Below, in pieces: positions 34,054 to 45,809 of a stretch of DNA of 64,000 nt. This DNA comes from Exophiala sp. HKRS030. Taxonomy: Eukaryota; Ascomycota; Eurotiomycetes; Chaetothyriales; Herpotrichiellaceae. Each line of letters begins with the position of its first letter. Positions within the stretch are counted from its first letter, which is position 1. The stretch covers positions 2,542,001-2,606,000 of the forward strand of contig JAHWDD010000002.1 of assembly GCA_023897205.1 (NCBI GenBank), written 5' to 3'. The notes beneath the pieces were generated by a model. It was not told the DNA's origin, ran no database searches, and saw only the letters and a list, made by a program, of their open reading frames with translations. Made by a program: the position numbers and the translations under genes.

Positions 34054-36439
34054 TTCGGACACATCTCATTGCTCGTCTTGAACATGCCGTCGAGGAGATC
34101 GAAGATAGCATTGATGACAGGAAGTGGTGTGGCAGAGGGGAATAGGATATAGGTGGGAGGCTTTTGCATCTTCGAGGCAAATTCAGTGGTAGGAATGTGG
34201 TCAAGGCTCGAATGGATCATGAGTTGAGGGATCACTGGAATATGGAGACTGGTTATCTGGAGGGATGCTTTGGCGCAGATTCTGCGAAAGAAAACGAAGA
34301 ATTTGGATTGTCGTGATAATGGATATTCTGGAATCTGCTGGATTCTCTTGACTCTTGACAGATATGATGACCTTTAATTTCAAGCATAGGAACGAATAAT
34401 TCACATTGCCGGTTTGAAGTATCAGACAGGTGATATAGAAATTGATCGACCTGGTAGTATTGCTGTCAGTGTCATGATTCGTCGATTGGATTGTTACCTA
34501 ATGGGAGGACAGGAAATGTATGTGCTTGTAGACAAGACAAGGTATGCAACTTGAGTAAGACTATAGGGCCCAATGTGAAGGTACATGTACCAAGGACGTT
34601 TGCCCATGATTGTGCATTCTTCTCCGTTACCTGGCAGCGAGGCCATCATAACGATGAAAAAAAGAGTCCTAACAGATGCAAAGCCTAAAAGAAAAGAAAT
34701 TCAATCAGTAAAATGTCAACAACGTCTGGAGGAAAGAAGGGAAGAGATGATGATCCAAAAAGAAAAACCCCTTGTCACAACTTGAAATGCTGTGATGGTT
34801 GGTGGTGATGGCAATGATCAAACCAATGAAGGTTTGATCAACCTCGAGCCCATAGTCATGGCAAGAAAATGGTCTGCACCTAACAATGCAAGGTAATACT
34901 TGTCCCGAGAGAGAAGTGTTGCCCTTTTTTCCTGCATGCCTTACAGTAAGAGGCCTCACTTCGGCAAGGAAGTACTTTTTTTTTTGCATCAAAATATTCC
35001 TGGATTGCCATCATCATGAGAAGAACCCCCCGCAGCGAATCCCCCCCGAAGGAGCTAAAGACCACCAGCGAGCCGTAAGGACAGTCATCGGAGGGAATAG
35101 CCTTAGCTAAAAGGCGCATGCAGGTCGAGGAACATCCAAACACCTACTTGGGTGCAAACAATGCCGAGCAGTGATGCCGTCAAAACGGTACCCCATCCTA
35201 GTCACGACCCCCTCATCAGCTGGGACAAGACATGGCGTCACACTGATACCCTTTTGCGAGATGACTTTTTTCTTTTTGTTTCGAATTTCGAAAGATGAAA
35301 AACCGAAAGTGAAAAAAAGGAAAAAGGCTCGAGGTTTTTTGTCCCTTGTCAGCGTCGGGAACTGGTAATCTCGATCGATACATCAGAGACGCAAAAGACC
35401 GAGAACCCTCACCAGCAAGTGAAAAGAAATCTCGGATTCTCTCTCTCTCTCTTTTCCTCTTCTTCATACCTCCGTCACTCCTTTGTCCCGGAAAAGGGAA
35501 AGAGAAGGACAGGAGCGGAAAAAGAACAAAAAGAAAAAGAAAATCAACAAAATTTGTGTGTAGCTGGGACCATCTCTATCTCCTTTTGCCAATGGGGAGA
35601 CCGGACACACTGGAGCAAGATTTGATGTCTATCATGTCGAAGCCAACCCAGGAGAGATTCGAACTCTCACTTCAGTACACCTACCAAGGTAGGCAACTGC
35701 GTCATAACCATACTAGACCACTGGGTTGGAAGACCATAGTGTGTGTGAGCTAAACCAGATGCCCGAACGAGACGTGAAGAGACAAAAAAAAAGAAAAAAG
35801 AAGAAGAGAAAATCGAGGGAAGGGCAGGTACTTGTAGAAACTTTTTGCGGGCGGTGAGGGAAACGCTGGAGAAAACGGGCGGTGACGTGTCAAGGTAGGC
35901 AGACGCGTGGAGGAAAAAGTCTTGAGGGAAGAAAAAGTCATCGTTCAAGAGGTCGGCGTTAATGTCTTGAATGATCATTGAAGTCACAGTGTAAGATTGA
36001 GGTTTCTTGGTTCAATTCAATAATGACAGCGCGACGAGGCTGTAGCGTAGTGTTGGCAAGGCTGCGTCTCCTCAATGCGGACAATTCTTCCCGGTGTGGA
36101 CTTCTCACCAAAGTGTGTTTGCTTTGGATCGGCCTCCCATTCGGCATCGTTCATTTCGAATTCAGTCAATGGCAAGGGAAATGATGACATGACTCTCTGT
36201 ACCTGACTCATGCCTAGAGCAACCGGGACGATATTTGCCCCAAGCACGGTTTAACGCGCCAAAGTTGTGTGGATGGGCTTATTTCAAGATGAATGCAAGG
36301 TGGATCGATTTGATCTACAGTTCCTCTGGTTGTTGTCTAGGCTATGTGCTCATCTGATATTTGCTTTCTACAGGTCAAACAGCTTCATTACGGCTTCCGT
36401 GTAATTGCAGCTTATTCCCGCTACCTCCCATTACAGCTC
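34054..36439. other. 2.4-kb gene-free spacer holding a tRNA-like gene
   Basis: No protein-coding gene supported; many homopolymer and A/G-rich tracts (for example near 35280-35550). The tRNA-like sequence at 35644-35727 is the only recognisable element. Confidence 0.5.
35644..35727 (-). tRNA. tRNA-like gene (84 nt, probable intron; isotype unresolved)
   Basis: On the minus strand an AACCCAG / CTGGGTT acceptor stem (7 perfect pairs), a D-arm (GTC...GAC around AGTATGGTTA) and a canonical T-arm (GAGAG, TTCGAAT, CTCTC) are seen, as in tRNAs with the internal B box GTTCGAATC. The anticodon arm is 27 nt instead of 17, so an intron of about 10 nt is expected, with CAGT/ACTG pairing at its base. However, the usual U33 is not in register, so I cannot assign the anticodon. 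It may be a genuine tRNA with an unusual arm or a decaying copy. Confidence 0.6.
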
Positions 36440-37564
36440 TTACAAAAGAAGAGCAACTGCAACTCCACCCAACAAGCTGCTGATTCCAACACTCAATGGC
36501 ATTGCTGCAACACCAGTGTAAGTAGAGCTTGCGGCGCCACCAGTGGCAGATGCCGTGCTCGAAACGCCAGGCCCGGATGTGGAGGTCGCATTCGAGACGG
36601 CGAACGCAGGCACACCGTCTCCATCGGTGCCATTCCGAGGTGGAGCAAAGCCGGCAAAAGGATTCAGGACATTGTCAATGAAGATGATGACACCTCCAGC
36701 GGCCGTGAGGTCGGTATAGCTGACTCCTGCTTGATTGATGTACCATTCCTCATCAGGCGTCATGGACACAGTCAAGTTCTTTCCTTGCAAGGTAGTCACT
36801 TGAGTTACTTCTTCCAACTGCTCAAAGTCCCAGACTTTGCCAGCGACGACATGGTATCGAAGAACTTCAACTAGTTCCTCGGTGCTCAGCTTTGACAGGG
36901 CATCCTCGACGGCGTCGAACCCATCATTGACAGGGACAAAGTATGTTGCATCATGAAGTTGGTCAAACTCCTCTTTCAGTCCTGCTTTTTCCAGCGCAGC
37001 AACAAATGAACTGCCGTTGAAGTCGCCCGAGGTGACGGTCTCGGACATGGCCGGGGGGATTTGCAGAACGCCATCGATGACATAGATCCATCCCTGATCA
37101 AAGGGAATGGATGTGTGGCTGGCCTCCGGTTTATAGTCATTGCCTCCATAGAAGCCGACCAGGTCTTCATCATCGTCCCAGTAGAACGCGACGTGCTGTC
37201 CACCAGTCACGTTGGTGTAGTTGCTCGAAGTGAGGAGTGTCGGTGCAACAGTATAGTCTGTGATGTTGCCGTAGCCGCCGTTGATGACATGGTAGAGAAG
37301 CAGGTTCAGGAGATAGTCGGTGCCGGCGTCTTCGAGGGCTTGTCCGCGTGGTCCAGCTAGAAGCTCCGCAATGGCAGTGTCATTTGGGGCGAGAACGGTA
37401 AGATTTGTCTTTCCAGATATAGCTTCTAGGAAACCAGGGACCTGTCCAACGACTTCACCAATGGTGGAAGTGCCGTTCGTCGAGTTGAGGACCGTGACTA
37501 GGTCACCTGACTGCGCAACAGCAATTCCTGCCAGGGCGGCGAGGAGAAGACCAATGACTGTCAT
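36440..37564 (-). CDS. Fasciclin (FAS1)-domain cell-surface protein, GPI-anchor type
   Basis: Single exon, 374 aa from ATG 37564 (MTVIGLLLAALAGIAVAQSG); the frame extends 46 codons upstream but this Met begins a clean signal peptide (cleavage after about residue 18). Two FAS1 domains, about 30-170 (NLTVLAPNDTAIAELL, LLYHVINGGYGN) and 185-305 (DATYFVPVNDGFDAVE, VLRYHVVAGKV). Then a Ser/Thr/Gly-rich linker (about 320-352) and a hydrophobic C-terminus ending ALLL, as expected for a GPI signal. Many N-glycosylation sites. Family role: adhesion at the wall or membrane surface. Divergent from the ferric reductase gene across a 1.9-kb region. Confidence 0.88.
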   Translation of the reverse strand: MTVIGLLLAALAGIAVAQSGDLVTVLNSTNGTSTIGEVVGQVPGFLEAISGKTNLTVLAPNDTAIAELLAGPRGQALEDAGTDYLLNLLLYHVINGGYGNITDYTVAPTLLTSSNYTNVTGGQHVAFYWDDDEDLVGFYGGNDYKPEASHTSIPFDQGWIYVIDGVLQIPPAMSETVTSGDFNGSSFVAALEKAGLKEEFDQLHDATYFVPVNDGFDAVEDALSKLSTEELVEVLRYHVVAGKVWDFEQLEEVTQVTTLQGKNLTVSMTPDEEWYINQAGVSYTDLTAAGGVIIFIDNVLNPFAGFAPPRNGTDGDGVPAFAVSNATSTSGPGVSSTASATGGAASSTYTGVAAMPLSVGISSLLGGVAVALLL

Positions 37565-39488
37565 TTCTACGGCTTGATGAACTTGGGAAGCTTCAAAGGT
37601 TCGAAATCTGCAACAGAAATGGAAAGTCACGACGAGATATGGGACGAAAAGGAGGAGGAAGAACGGGGGCAGCACGTAATGTATTTGAGCAATTTTGAGC
37701 AAGACCCTGCGGTCTGAGGCAATGAAACATCATCACATCTCTTCATCGCTCCAGGATCAAGGACCAGAACCAGCATGCCGACAAAGGAGAGATGACAAGC
37801 GAGGACTCAAGCCGCCAGCCGGTGCTTTCGAAGCGTGACCATGAAAAATTGGCTTGACCTTGGATGGAGCTTTTCTCACGAGAAATCACTCTAAAGGATA
37901 AGAGTCGGTGTGAGTGTTCTTGTTGAAGCTGGCCTTGCCAAAAATGACTTAGGTCTCGAGTAGAGTTATTACCTGCCTCGCCTTGAGGTTTTCTTCTTTT
38001 CACCTTCGGAGGGGTGTGGGAGAGAGCCTCAAATGTCCGAACCTCTTCCGGGGCAAGTGCTTAGAACCTCAAGCTTTACGCGCCGAAACCGGATTGATAG
38101 CTTGATAGGGAGGGAAGAAACTTGGCACGCAAGCCACCGAGTACCCATGATCACGAGAAGAGTGAAGTTGCAGAGAAGAACAGAGAAGAAAATGGACTGT
38201 TCTGGCCTTAGGCTGGACATTAGGGTTTTTCTGGCAGAAATTATCAGATAATCATTATCTGATAAGATTAGACATCGATCCGCCGATAAAGAATCCACAA
38301 CGACCAACGCACGGCCAGAAACATGTATCGACAACGGCCAACCATGCGTTTTGGGTAGTCGCCTACATCGCGCAAATATTCTCCAGAAAATCTTGGGACA
38401 CTCCACCTGACCGGTCGACCTCGATATCGCGGATTCATTCTTTCTCAGTCCACCTGCCGATTGCAAGATGGATCACCATGTGCGGTGGTCCCCGGGTCTC
38501 CAGCCTCCCACTGTGGTACAAGCCTGGCTCGTTCCACAAAAAATCCCTGCCTCGCTCGAGCGGAAGATCGAGGAAGTCGCTGAGAACCAGGGTCATCGGC
38601 AGCGTCAGTTGCCCGATACAATGAATGAAGCACGAGGAAAGTTCCACAACATCTGATGCACGATGCACTCGGCAAGAGCCTGGCCACGCTGCAGCCAAAC
38701 AAGACCACACGGGAGAAATAGTCACAAGATCCGCTGTCACTGGAATAGCCACCAAGAACACACGAGACGTTCCCTTGGACAAGCTCATGGAAACTTGTGA
38801 TTCTGCCCCTCCTTGATAGACTGGTAACAAGCAGCCTTGGCTGCGGTATTGAGCCTCACGCTTTACGAAAAATGTCGTCTGCACAAAAACCCTTTTTGGC
38901 AGATCATACGTCGATCTACGCTAGTAAGTTTTATAGCAAGACCAACAGCATTGAAGTCTAATAGCGAGGGTATTTGTCCGGTATCGGTGTTTCTGACAGT
39001 GCTCCCCTGTGGTGGAGATCCCTTAAAGATTTTTTGCTGAAGTCGTGTCAAAGCGTAACAGTGTAGCACAATATGCTATCTGTAACCACATTTCATTCGC
39101 ACAAGGCCCCAGCGAGGTGCATACTGGCCATCCCAGGCAAGCGAGAACTTGAACCTTATAGCTAGTGAACAATTAGTGGGAATCCTTCCCCATCACACCA
39201 CTGGCAAGAGTCTGGAATGGGACATGCAGAGCCGACGAGAATCTCAATCGGTTCTTTGCAGATCTGGGAGAGGGTCGCATACAGTTGTGCAATGGGTATG
39301 CTCGGGAAGCATGTCCCTCGCGCGTAGGTATGTTCCCAGAGCAGTTTTTTTGCGCATTTCCAGCCCACCGCGGCGGTAAGTATTATATTGTCTGGTAATC
39401 CACGCATCTCTACTCGAAGGGTCTCATCTGTCACAGTTTTGGTCGCCTTCTGATACTATTGCCAGCTTGAACCATCCCGACTTTCGAC
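37565..39488. other. Divergent promoter region, fasciclin / ferric reductase
   Basis: 1.9 kb with no supported gene; open frames up to 150 codons here (for example 38435-38884, -) do not resemble known proteins. Carries the GATA palindrome at 38241-38265. Confidence 0.55.
38241..38265. promoter_or_regulatory. GATA palindrome with iron-regulator (SreA/Sre1) consensus
   Basis: Two perfect 11-bp arms, TTATCAGATAA (38241-38251) and TTATCTGATAA (38255-38265), separated by TCA. Each arm contains ATCWGATAA, on the plus strand at 38243-38251 and 38257-38265 and on the minus strand at 38241-38249 and 38255-38263, so four overlapping matches. ATCWGATAA is the reported binding consensus of iron-dependent GATA repressors of ascomycetes (SreA/Sre1 class). 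The site is 0.68 kb upstream of the fasciclin start and 1.2 kb upstream of the ferric reductase start. Binding itself is inferred. Confidence 0.75.
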
Positions 39489-42350
39489 ATGAGGGTTTCC
39501 GCGCTCCTTCTTGCCCTCTCGGGCTTGTCTCTTGTCTGGGGTAAGCCTTCTGACTGCGTAGAGGGCCTTAGAACAGCTCTTGCAGAGGTCAAATTCAATG
39601 TCAGTGATGCAGAAGATTACTGGGGGAATCTGTGCGTCAAAGACATGATTGTGAGATCAATGTGGATTGCAGCAAAGCTATATGTACGTGTACCTTTCCC
39701 TTCCAGTCTATCCTGCTCAAACCGGAAAATGTCCCGTATCGCACCAACCAGTCAAAGTAGCGTTCTGATATGCTGTAGTGCACTCCTGTCGAAATCATAG
39801 CGGGCTCAAAAGCATTCGGAGATGAATGTGTGGAATACGGCTCGGTCGAGTTGACGCCGTACTCTAAAATGCTTCCTGATCTCACAGAAGACTATATCAA
39901 CTCCCTTCCTCTTGTTGAATACAGTGACATTGAGGCTGGTACTGTTTGGAATACATCTATTCAACTGTCAAAAACGGTGGTGAAGGCTGGAGTTGGAACT
40001 TATGTATGAGTTCCTGCAGCCCACGACTCGCTTAGTATCTTTCGATTAACGAACAGCTAGGGTATCTTCAACCTTGAATACATTCTTCACGCAAGATACG
40101 GGTGCAGTTTTCTCTTCTTGCCCAATCCCTTTCGTGGAAGAATACTTTACTGATTCATTTGTATAGCTGGGCTATATATGGATTCTGGGGAGGCCTTCTT
40201 CTCATTGGAATCATCAACCGGTTCATCACACATTTCACCCAGTCTCGTCATATCAATGTCTCATCCGATCTGGAGGGAGGCGAGATATCAAAACAATCAA
40301 ATTCCGTTACCGCTATCAGTTCGATCCACCACTGGTTCAGAGCGCACATCATCATACCTGCGACGTACGGTTCGTATCACAGTCGGCCGCTGCTGTGGTC
40401 GACCATCCCTACACGTATGGAGACGATAGTCGTCTCGTGCTTCTACGTCATGACATTCATCTTGTGTTGTGTCGGCTATTATATTATCTACCCAAATTTC
40501 TAGTACGTTCTTGCTTCTGCTCCCTTACTTTGGCCTCCACTGACCTTACCATAGCTATACGAAAGCACAGCAAGGCTGGCGGTATATTGGCGATCGCACC
40601 GGCATTCTTTCATATGCTTGTCTGCCCTGGCTGTGGCTATTTTCTGGAAGAAACAACGTCTTTTTGTGGTTGACCGGTTGGAGCTTCGGGACATTCAATA
40701 TCTTCCATCGCCACGTTGCCCGCGTTGCCACTATTTTGGCCATCGTGCATTCAATCAACTGGTCTGTTTTGGAAGGTGGCGGTAAGTACACTCGCATCGT
40801 TAGAATTGACATTGTCATTGACAAGATATCAGCTGGATATTTTGCCGAGTCATGGAAAGAACAATACTGGTATATGGGAGGCATGGTAAGCTAATTCCCA
40901 CCGATCTCGGCCAGGAATAATCGTACTGACCCGAGACAGGCCACTATTACAATGAGTTTGCTCCTGGGGTTCTCTGTGATGTGGTTCCGCGTCAAGTCTT
41001 ATGAAGTGTTTCTCCTGATTCACATTGCACTTTCTGTGATAACGCTTGTTGGTTTGTTCTAGTACGTGTGATTCCCCTGTGCTCATGAGCAGATTCTGAC
41101 ATCCTTCCGACAGCCACACAAAGATCTTCAATGGCGAGTACGATGGATATCTCTGGCCCCCAGTGGCAATATGGTGCTTCGATCGAGCAGCTCGTATTTT
41201 CCGATGGCTTTACTGTAACATCCATGTGAGATCGAAATCTGTCTTGACAACCAAGGCTTTGGCGACCTACCATAAGGACGGCGACTTTGTCAGACTCGAA
41301 ATTGTCCCTGGCTCTGATTTCCTGAAGCCAGGACCTGGTCAGCACTACTATCTGTACCAACCGCTAAAGTGGAAAGGCTGGGAGAACCATCCTTTCACCT
41401 TGGCATCATATGAGACAATTGGGAGAGCTGGTGCAACGGCAATCGTGGAAGCAGATGCTCCAAAGGAGGCTGCGGAGAAAGAAATCCAAATCCATCCTGG
41501 CAGCTCTGGCTCCAGCACTCCTTCGGAGAGTGTTCCCTCACAGTCACAACAAGAAGTCACCGTCTTCCCTGACGCAGCAGGTCAGCAGAAACTCACCTTC
41601 ATTGTACGCCCATTCGGCAGTTGGACGAGGCGGCTTAAGGATGAATGCCTCAAGTCACCAGATGGGGTCATCACGCCCAAAGTCTTCATCGAAGGTCCTT
41701 ATGGCGAACGAAGCCCCCTCCCCTCGTATGAGACCGTCATTTTCATCGTCGGAGGCAGTGGCATCGCTGGAGCACTACCGTACATGCAACAACATATCAG
41801 AGCCAGAAACCAAAGTGCTGAAGATACTCGCGACGGCAAAAAGGTGACGACCATCACGAGAGACATACATCTCGTCTGGACCGCGAAGCAATCTGCCATG
41901 ATTCGTGATGTGGCGGCACGAGAGTTACAGCCCTTCCTCGGACGCGAAGACATCCACTTTAACTTACATGCCACCGCCCGCAAGGAGGTCGTCCATGGTA
42001 GTGACTCAGACAGCCAAGTCAGTTCTGTGATTGAGGCGAACACAAAGCTGGCTCCTGTTATGAGTGCCACTGGGCAACTCGGCATAACATATGGCCGCAC
42101 TGATATTAAAGCATGCATTTCGGAGATCATCGACGAGGTCAACAATGCCGGGTCGAAAGGTGGTAGAATCGCCATCCTCACATGCGGGCCTGCAGCTATG
42201 GCGGACGATGCCAGAGCTGCGGTGCATGTTGCTCTGAAGCAGGGCAAGAGAGGTGTTGAGTACTTTGAGGAGACATTTGGGTGAGTTATCCTTCATTTAC
42301 GGCTTTTTTCATCATGATTGATGCTAACGGAAATCACAATCAGCTGGTGA
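39489..42350 (+). CDS. Ferric/cupric reductase transmembrane component (FRE-type)
   Basis: Nine exons, 790 aa: 39489-39683, 39779-40003, 40061-40101, 40167-40502, 40555-40781, 40833-40885, 40940-41061, 41114-42280, 42344-42350. All GT-AG in matching phase. Exons 3 to 4 rebuild RYGWAIYGFW, exon 9 is 7 nt and adds Gly-Trp-stop, the usual family ending. Signal peptide (1-18), a Cys-containing ectodomain, then about six TM helices with heme His pairs ([17 protein letters not shown] and [11 protein letters not shown]). The flavin motif is HPFTLAS and the NADPH motifs are GPYG and [10 protein letters not shown]. Family role: reduces extracellular Fe(III)/Cu(II) with cytosolic NADPH for high-affinity uptake. 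Beside an iron-GATA-type palindrome. Confidence 0.93.
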
Positions 42351-43072
42351 TGGAAAATGTGTTAGAAAGGAAAACCCCCGTATTCGTACTCGTACTCGTT
42401 TGGACAACGCCCATGAAGGACATAGATGGACACGTGCTCTCAAAGCCTGTCGGAACGGATTATCTATTCGGAGGAACAGGGGGTCGCATATGGCGCACCC
42501 AATCAAGTCCAGAGTATCGGCCTCAAAATAGAACAACCAATCAAGGCTCCCTTTACGCGCCTGCGCTCGACTTCGTCTCGTTCGTTTCTTTCGCTGCATC
42601 TTCGCTTCCTCATCTCACCATTGGTTTTCGTTTCGCCAATGACTGTTCATGCCGCCATTTCAGATGTGATAGATCTGGACAACTTACATTTCCTGCTATC
42701 ATTAGGTTTTAGACGCCGGCCAAGGCACCTCTTCTCCCAATCCATGCCGATTGGATGCATGTCCTGCACATGGAGCCATCCCTCCTTCGGCTCGTTGAAC
42801 CTGCAGGACTGGCTCCTACTCAACATGCTCTTTGCTGACCCTCTTCTTAGGATGTCCTTTCTTCTCTCTTGTTCTCGTTCTTCTTGTTGTGTCCTCGCCT
42901 TCATTTTCTTTCTCTGCCCGGCTGGTCCATGGTTTTACGTTACTGCGTTGCTGCTGTTTACGTTTTGTTTCATTCTGCTATCGCCTTCGGCAGCAGGTCT
43001 ACCACTTCGGCCGTTCTCTCTTAGCCCGATACTTGTACGGTGTGACGGTACGCAGAAGACCAGCCTTGCACT
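42351..43072. other. Intergenic, no gene seen
   Basis: Upstream of the 43073 gene. The long frame starting at 42426 overlaps the gene on another frame and carries Leu/Ser/Phe-rich sequence typical of non-coding pyrimidine-rich DNA. Confidence 0.5.
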
Positions 43073-45309
43073 ATGGCTTCAGCACAAGGCTTTTCCCTCT
43101 TTCCTACGACCGTGCCCAAGATCGCCATTCCGAACCCGCACAAGAAGAACCCAAGCTTGCATAGAATCAGCATTGTCGCTTCGCCAGAGAGTGTTGTCTC
43201 GAATGCCGAATCGGTCGTGATCAAGATGGAGCAAGAACAGCCTCCCCTGCCTCGACTTCCGGCGCACCTGGATGAGCGAAGAGACTCGTCTCCCTCGCCA
43301 GAAGACATTGGACGAGCAATCACCACCAGTTCTCCCATTGACGGCAAGACTCCCACACAGCCGTTCGCCCCTTCGACGGATCTGGCAAAATATACACCTT
43401 CCTTGTATCAGTCTCCCCAAATAGACCACTCATCGCCGCAGGCCTCCTTTTCTCTAGGCACTGGATCATCAACGACACTAGTCCAGGTCCAAACGCAGAC
43501 CCAAACCCAGACTAAGACACAGATAGCCGTCTCCATCAAGTCTCCAATCGATCCATCGCCAATCGTGCCTATCAGGTCCATGTTCCCTACCTACAACCCG
43601 TCTGTGCCATTGACGAAACAACCCTACATTCCCCAACGCCCAATTCCGGCTCACCTGTCTGGCATCACTCCCTTTGGTGCTTTCTCTCGGGATGATTATC
43701 GGACCAGTCTGTCTCTCCCATTCGCAGCTTCGGTCCAGAGATCAGCACCACCGAGCATCATCAATTTTCCTTCCGACGTCATGAGTGTAAACTACGGACC
43801 TCGTATTTCAACACAGCGTGATCTCGAGAAGTTATGGGAAGCATCACATGGGACGGAACCGGATGCGGCCATCAAATCCTTCACGCTTGAACTGGCAAGG
43901 TAGGTGGTGTTGGTGTGTGGGTGTGTGGCGGAAAATAACGCTGACGGACAAACAGAACAGAAGAAGCAACGTTTGTTTTTGGTTCTCACCCCTCTTTACC
44001 GTTCTATACCCTTCAAACATACGACACGAATGAGATCGCGGTAACCAAAACCTGCTCACGAAAAGCCACCTCTACGCGGGATGTTGTCTTGTGTCCCTTG
44101 GAGCCACCTTCCCGGCGTCAATCTCCCAACGATGGTCTCGTTGCCTTCATCTTCCCCAAACTCGCAGCTATGCTTGCCATCAATCAATCTGCAGCTCTGG
44201 CTCGCGAGCATAACCTCGCCCCAACAGATCGTGACGACATAGAAGCTCAGGCTGTTCGTAGAGCTGCGAAACAAGAAGCTTGCTCTTTGCGTTTCAATGC
44301 TCATGGCGGCTTCTACGAACTCGAACATCCTGCCATCGGTCGCGGGTCAATGGGCGGAGAATTTGCGACGAATACCCCAACCCCTGTTTCTCCGACCACC
44401 GTCCGCAGCATGACCGGCAAACCTGTTCTGCACATTTCAGTGTCGCTCGAAAGTTCGCTTCCAACAATATATGTTGTGGACCCGAACGCTGCCCAACGTA
44501 CCGGAGCGGGAACTCCGCTAGCCTCTGCCAATTCTGGAATCAGAAGACTTTCCACGATGCCTCAGGTTGACTCTAATGCAGCAGTGACAGCGAGCTCAGA
44601 CAATCCTGCTCTGGCAACGCTTGATCTTACGGCACAGACATTATTCATCGACGCAAACGGCATTCTAGAGCTTATGCCGTCGCTATTTAGCATAGACAGT
44701 GTTATCAGTGCTCTCCTTGCAGTTGCAGTGGGCGACTCCACGGTGAACCCGGCCATGGCCGGCATGGAAATATGGAAGCCCCGCCCAGCTCCTTCAACAC
44801 GACTGGGGCCGAGCCACAGGAGCCACAGCATGCGTACTACCCGAGCTGGTAGTGTCAAGAGTTATGCAGGAAGCACATTCTATGCCACCATTGCCGAGCG
44901 CGAGGAGGCAGAGGAAGAAGCAAAACTGATGCGCCGGGAGCATGAGAGTGATGTTCGTGCTGGTGGTCGACCGGCGACAAAAGGGCGATCATGGTTTGGG
45001 CGAATGCCAGGAAGTGTTTCACATGATGATGAAGCCGACGCTGGCGAAAAGAGGACTTCAGGAAAGAGTAAGAAAGGAAAAAAGAACAACAAGAAAAGGG
45101 TTACAATGGCGGAATTCGATCTCGAGAAACTAGGTCACTACCAATCTGGAGATCGCAAGGGCGAAGAACTTCCTGTACTTACACGTTCGACTCTGAGTTT
45201 TCTCATAACGGGGCTCAAGTTGCTGGTATGGGTTTTGACGACAATTGTTCAATTGCTTGCGTGGATCTTGGTCAATGTATCGAGAGCTGTTACGAGTGAG
45301 AAATTTTAG
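43073..45309 (+). CDS. Conserved fungal protein with C-terminal membrane anchor
   Basis: Two exons: 43073-43899 and 43956-45309, phase 2, with a 56-nt intron (GTAGGT...AAACAG, branch GCTGAC), giving 726 aa. Proline/Ser/Thr-rich N-terminal third with a QTQTQTQTKTQ run (about 140-150). A middle region follows (WEASHGTEPDAAIKSFTLEL, then VLCPLEPPSRRQSPNDGLVA). The second half has LALREHN-type helix sequence and an EEAEEEAKLMRREHE coiled coil (about 600-620), a lysine-rich run (KKGKKNNKKR, about 657-666), and a final hydrophobic helix (about 697-717: FLITGLKLLVWVLTTIVQLL). No named family recognised. Probably an ER or other organelle membrane protein facing the cytosol (inference). Confidence 0.75.
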
Positions 45310-45809
45310 GGTTCATGGGAAGGAAAACCGGGTTTTGGAGGGGTATATTTTTCGTTTGGTCACATTCCTTGCATACAAAGCATAGGACTCATTTTTGGGT
45401 GAGAACAGTCACTGTCGAGATTTTGGATGTCGGATATCTGGTGTCAGAGGGGAATGAGTGGTAATCGATGACTTTGGTGCTGGCGTCGGCTTAAAAGACG
45501 CCGTGGAGATCAGGTCAGAAGAGGTCACAATGGGAGTGCCAGAGAAAGGGCATGAAGATTTATGTATGGGGTGTCATTGCAAATAATGCCTCAGGAGTCA
45601 CCGACTTTGCAAGGATATAAATATATAACAAAGGTATTTTTCCTATACTTGCCACGACGGCGAATGAACATTTGAACGAACCACATAATTTGTATGTATC
45701 GTTTTCTTTTTTTTTCTCTTCTCTTGTTCCAACCTTGACCTTGGAGGACGGTCGTGGTTCTGGTCATGACAAAAGATTTTGCCTCATTGTTGTCTAGTGG
45801 AAGTGTCGT
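45310..45809. other. Intergenic between convergent genes
   Basis: 500 bp between two stops; contains a T/C-rich tract near 45700-45725. No coding sequence seen. Confidence 0.5.

Noticed and set aside
38435..38884. 149-codon open frame on - in the divergent promoter region
   Set aside because: No known domain and in a region shared by overlapping frames on both strands.
42426..43220. 264-codon open frame on +
   Set aside because: Leu/Ser/Phe-rich, overlaps the start of the 43073 gene in another frame, and has no domain.
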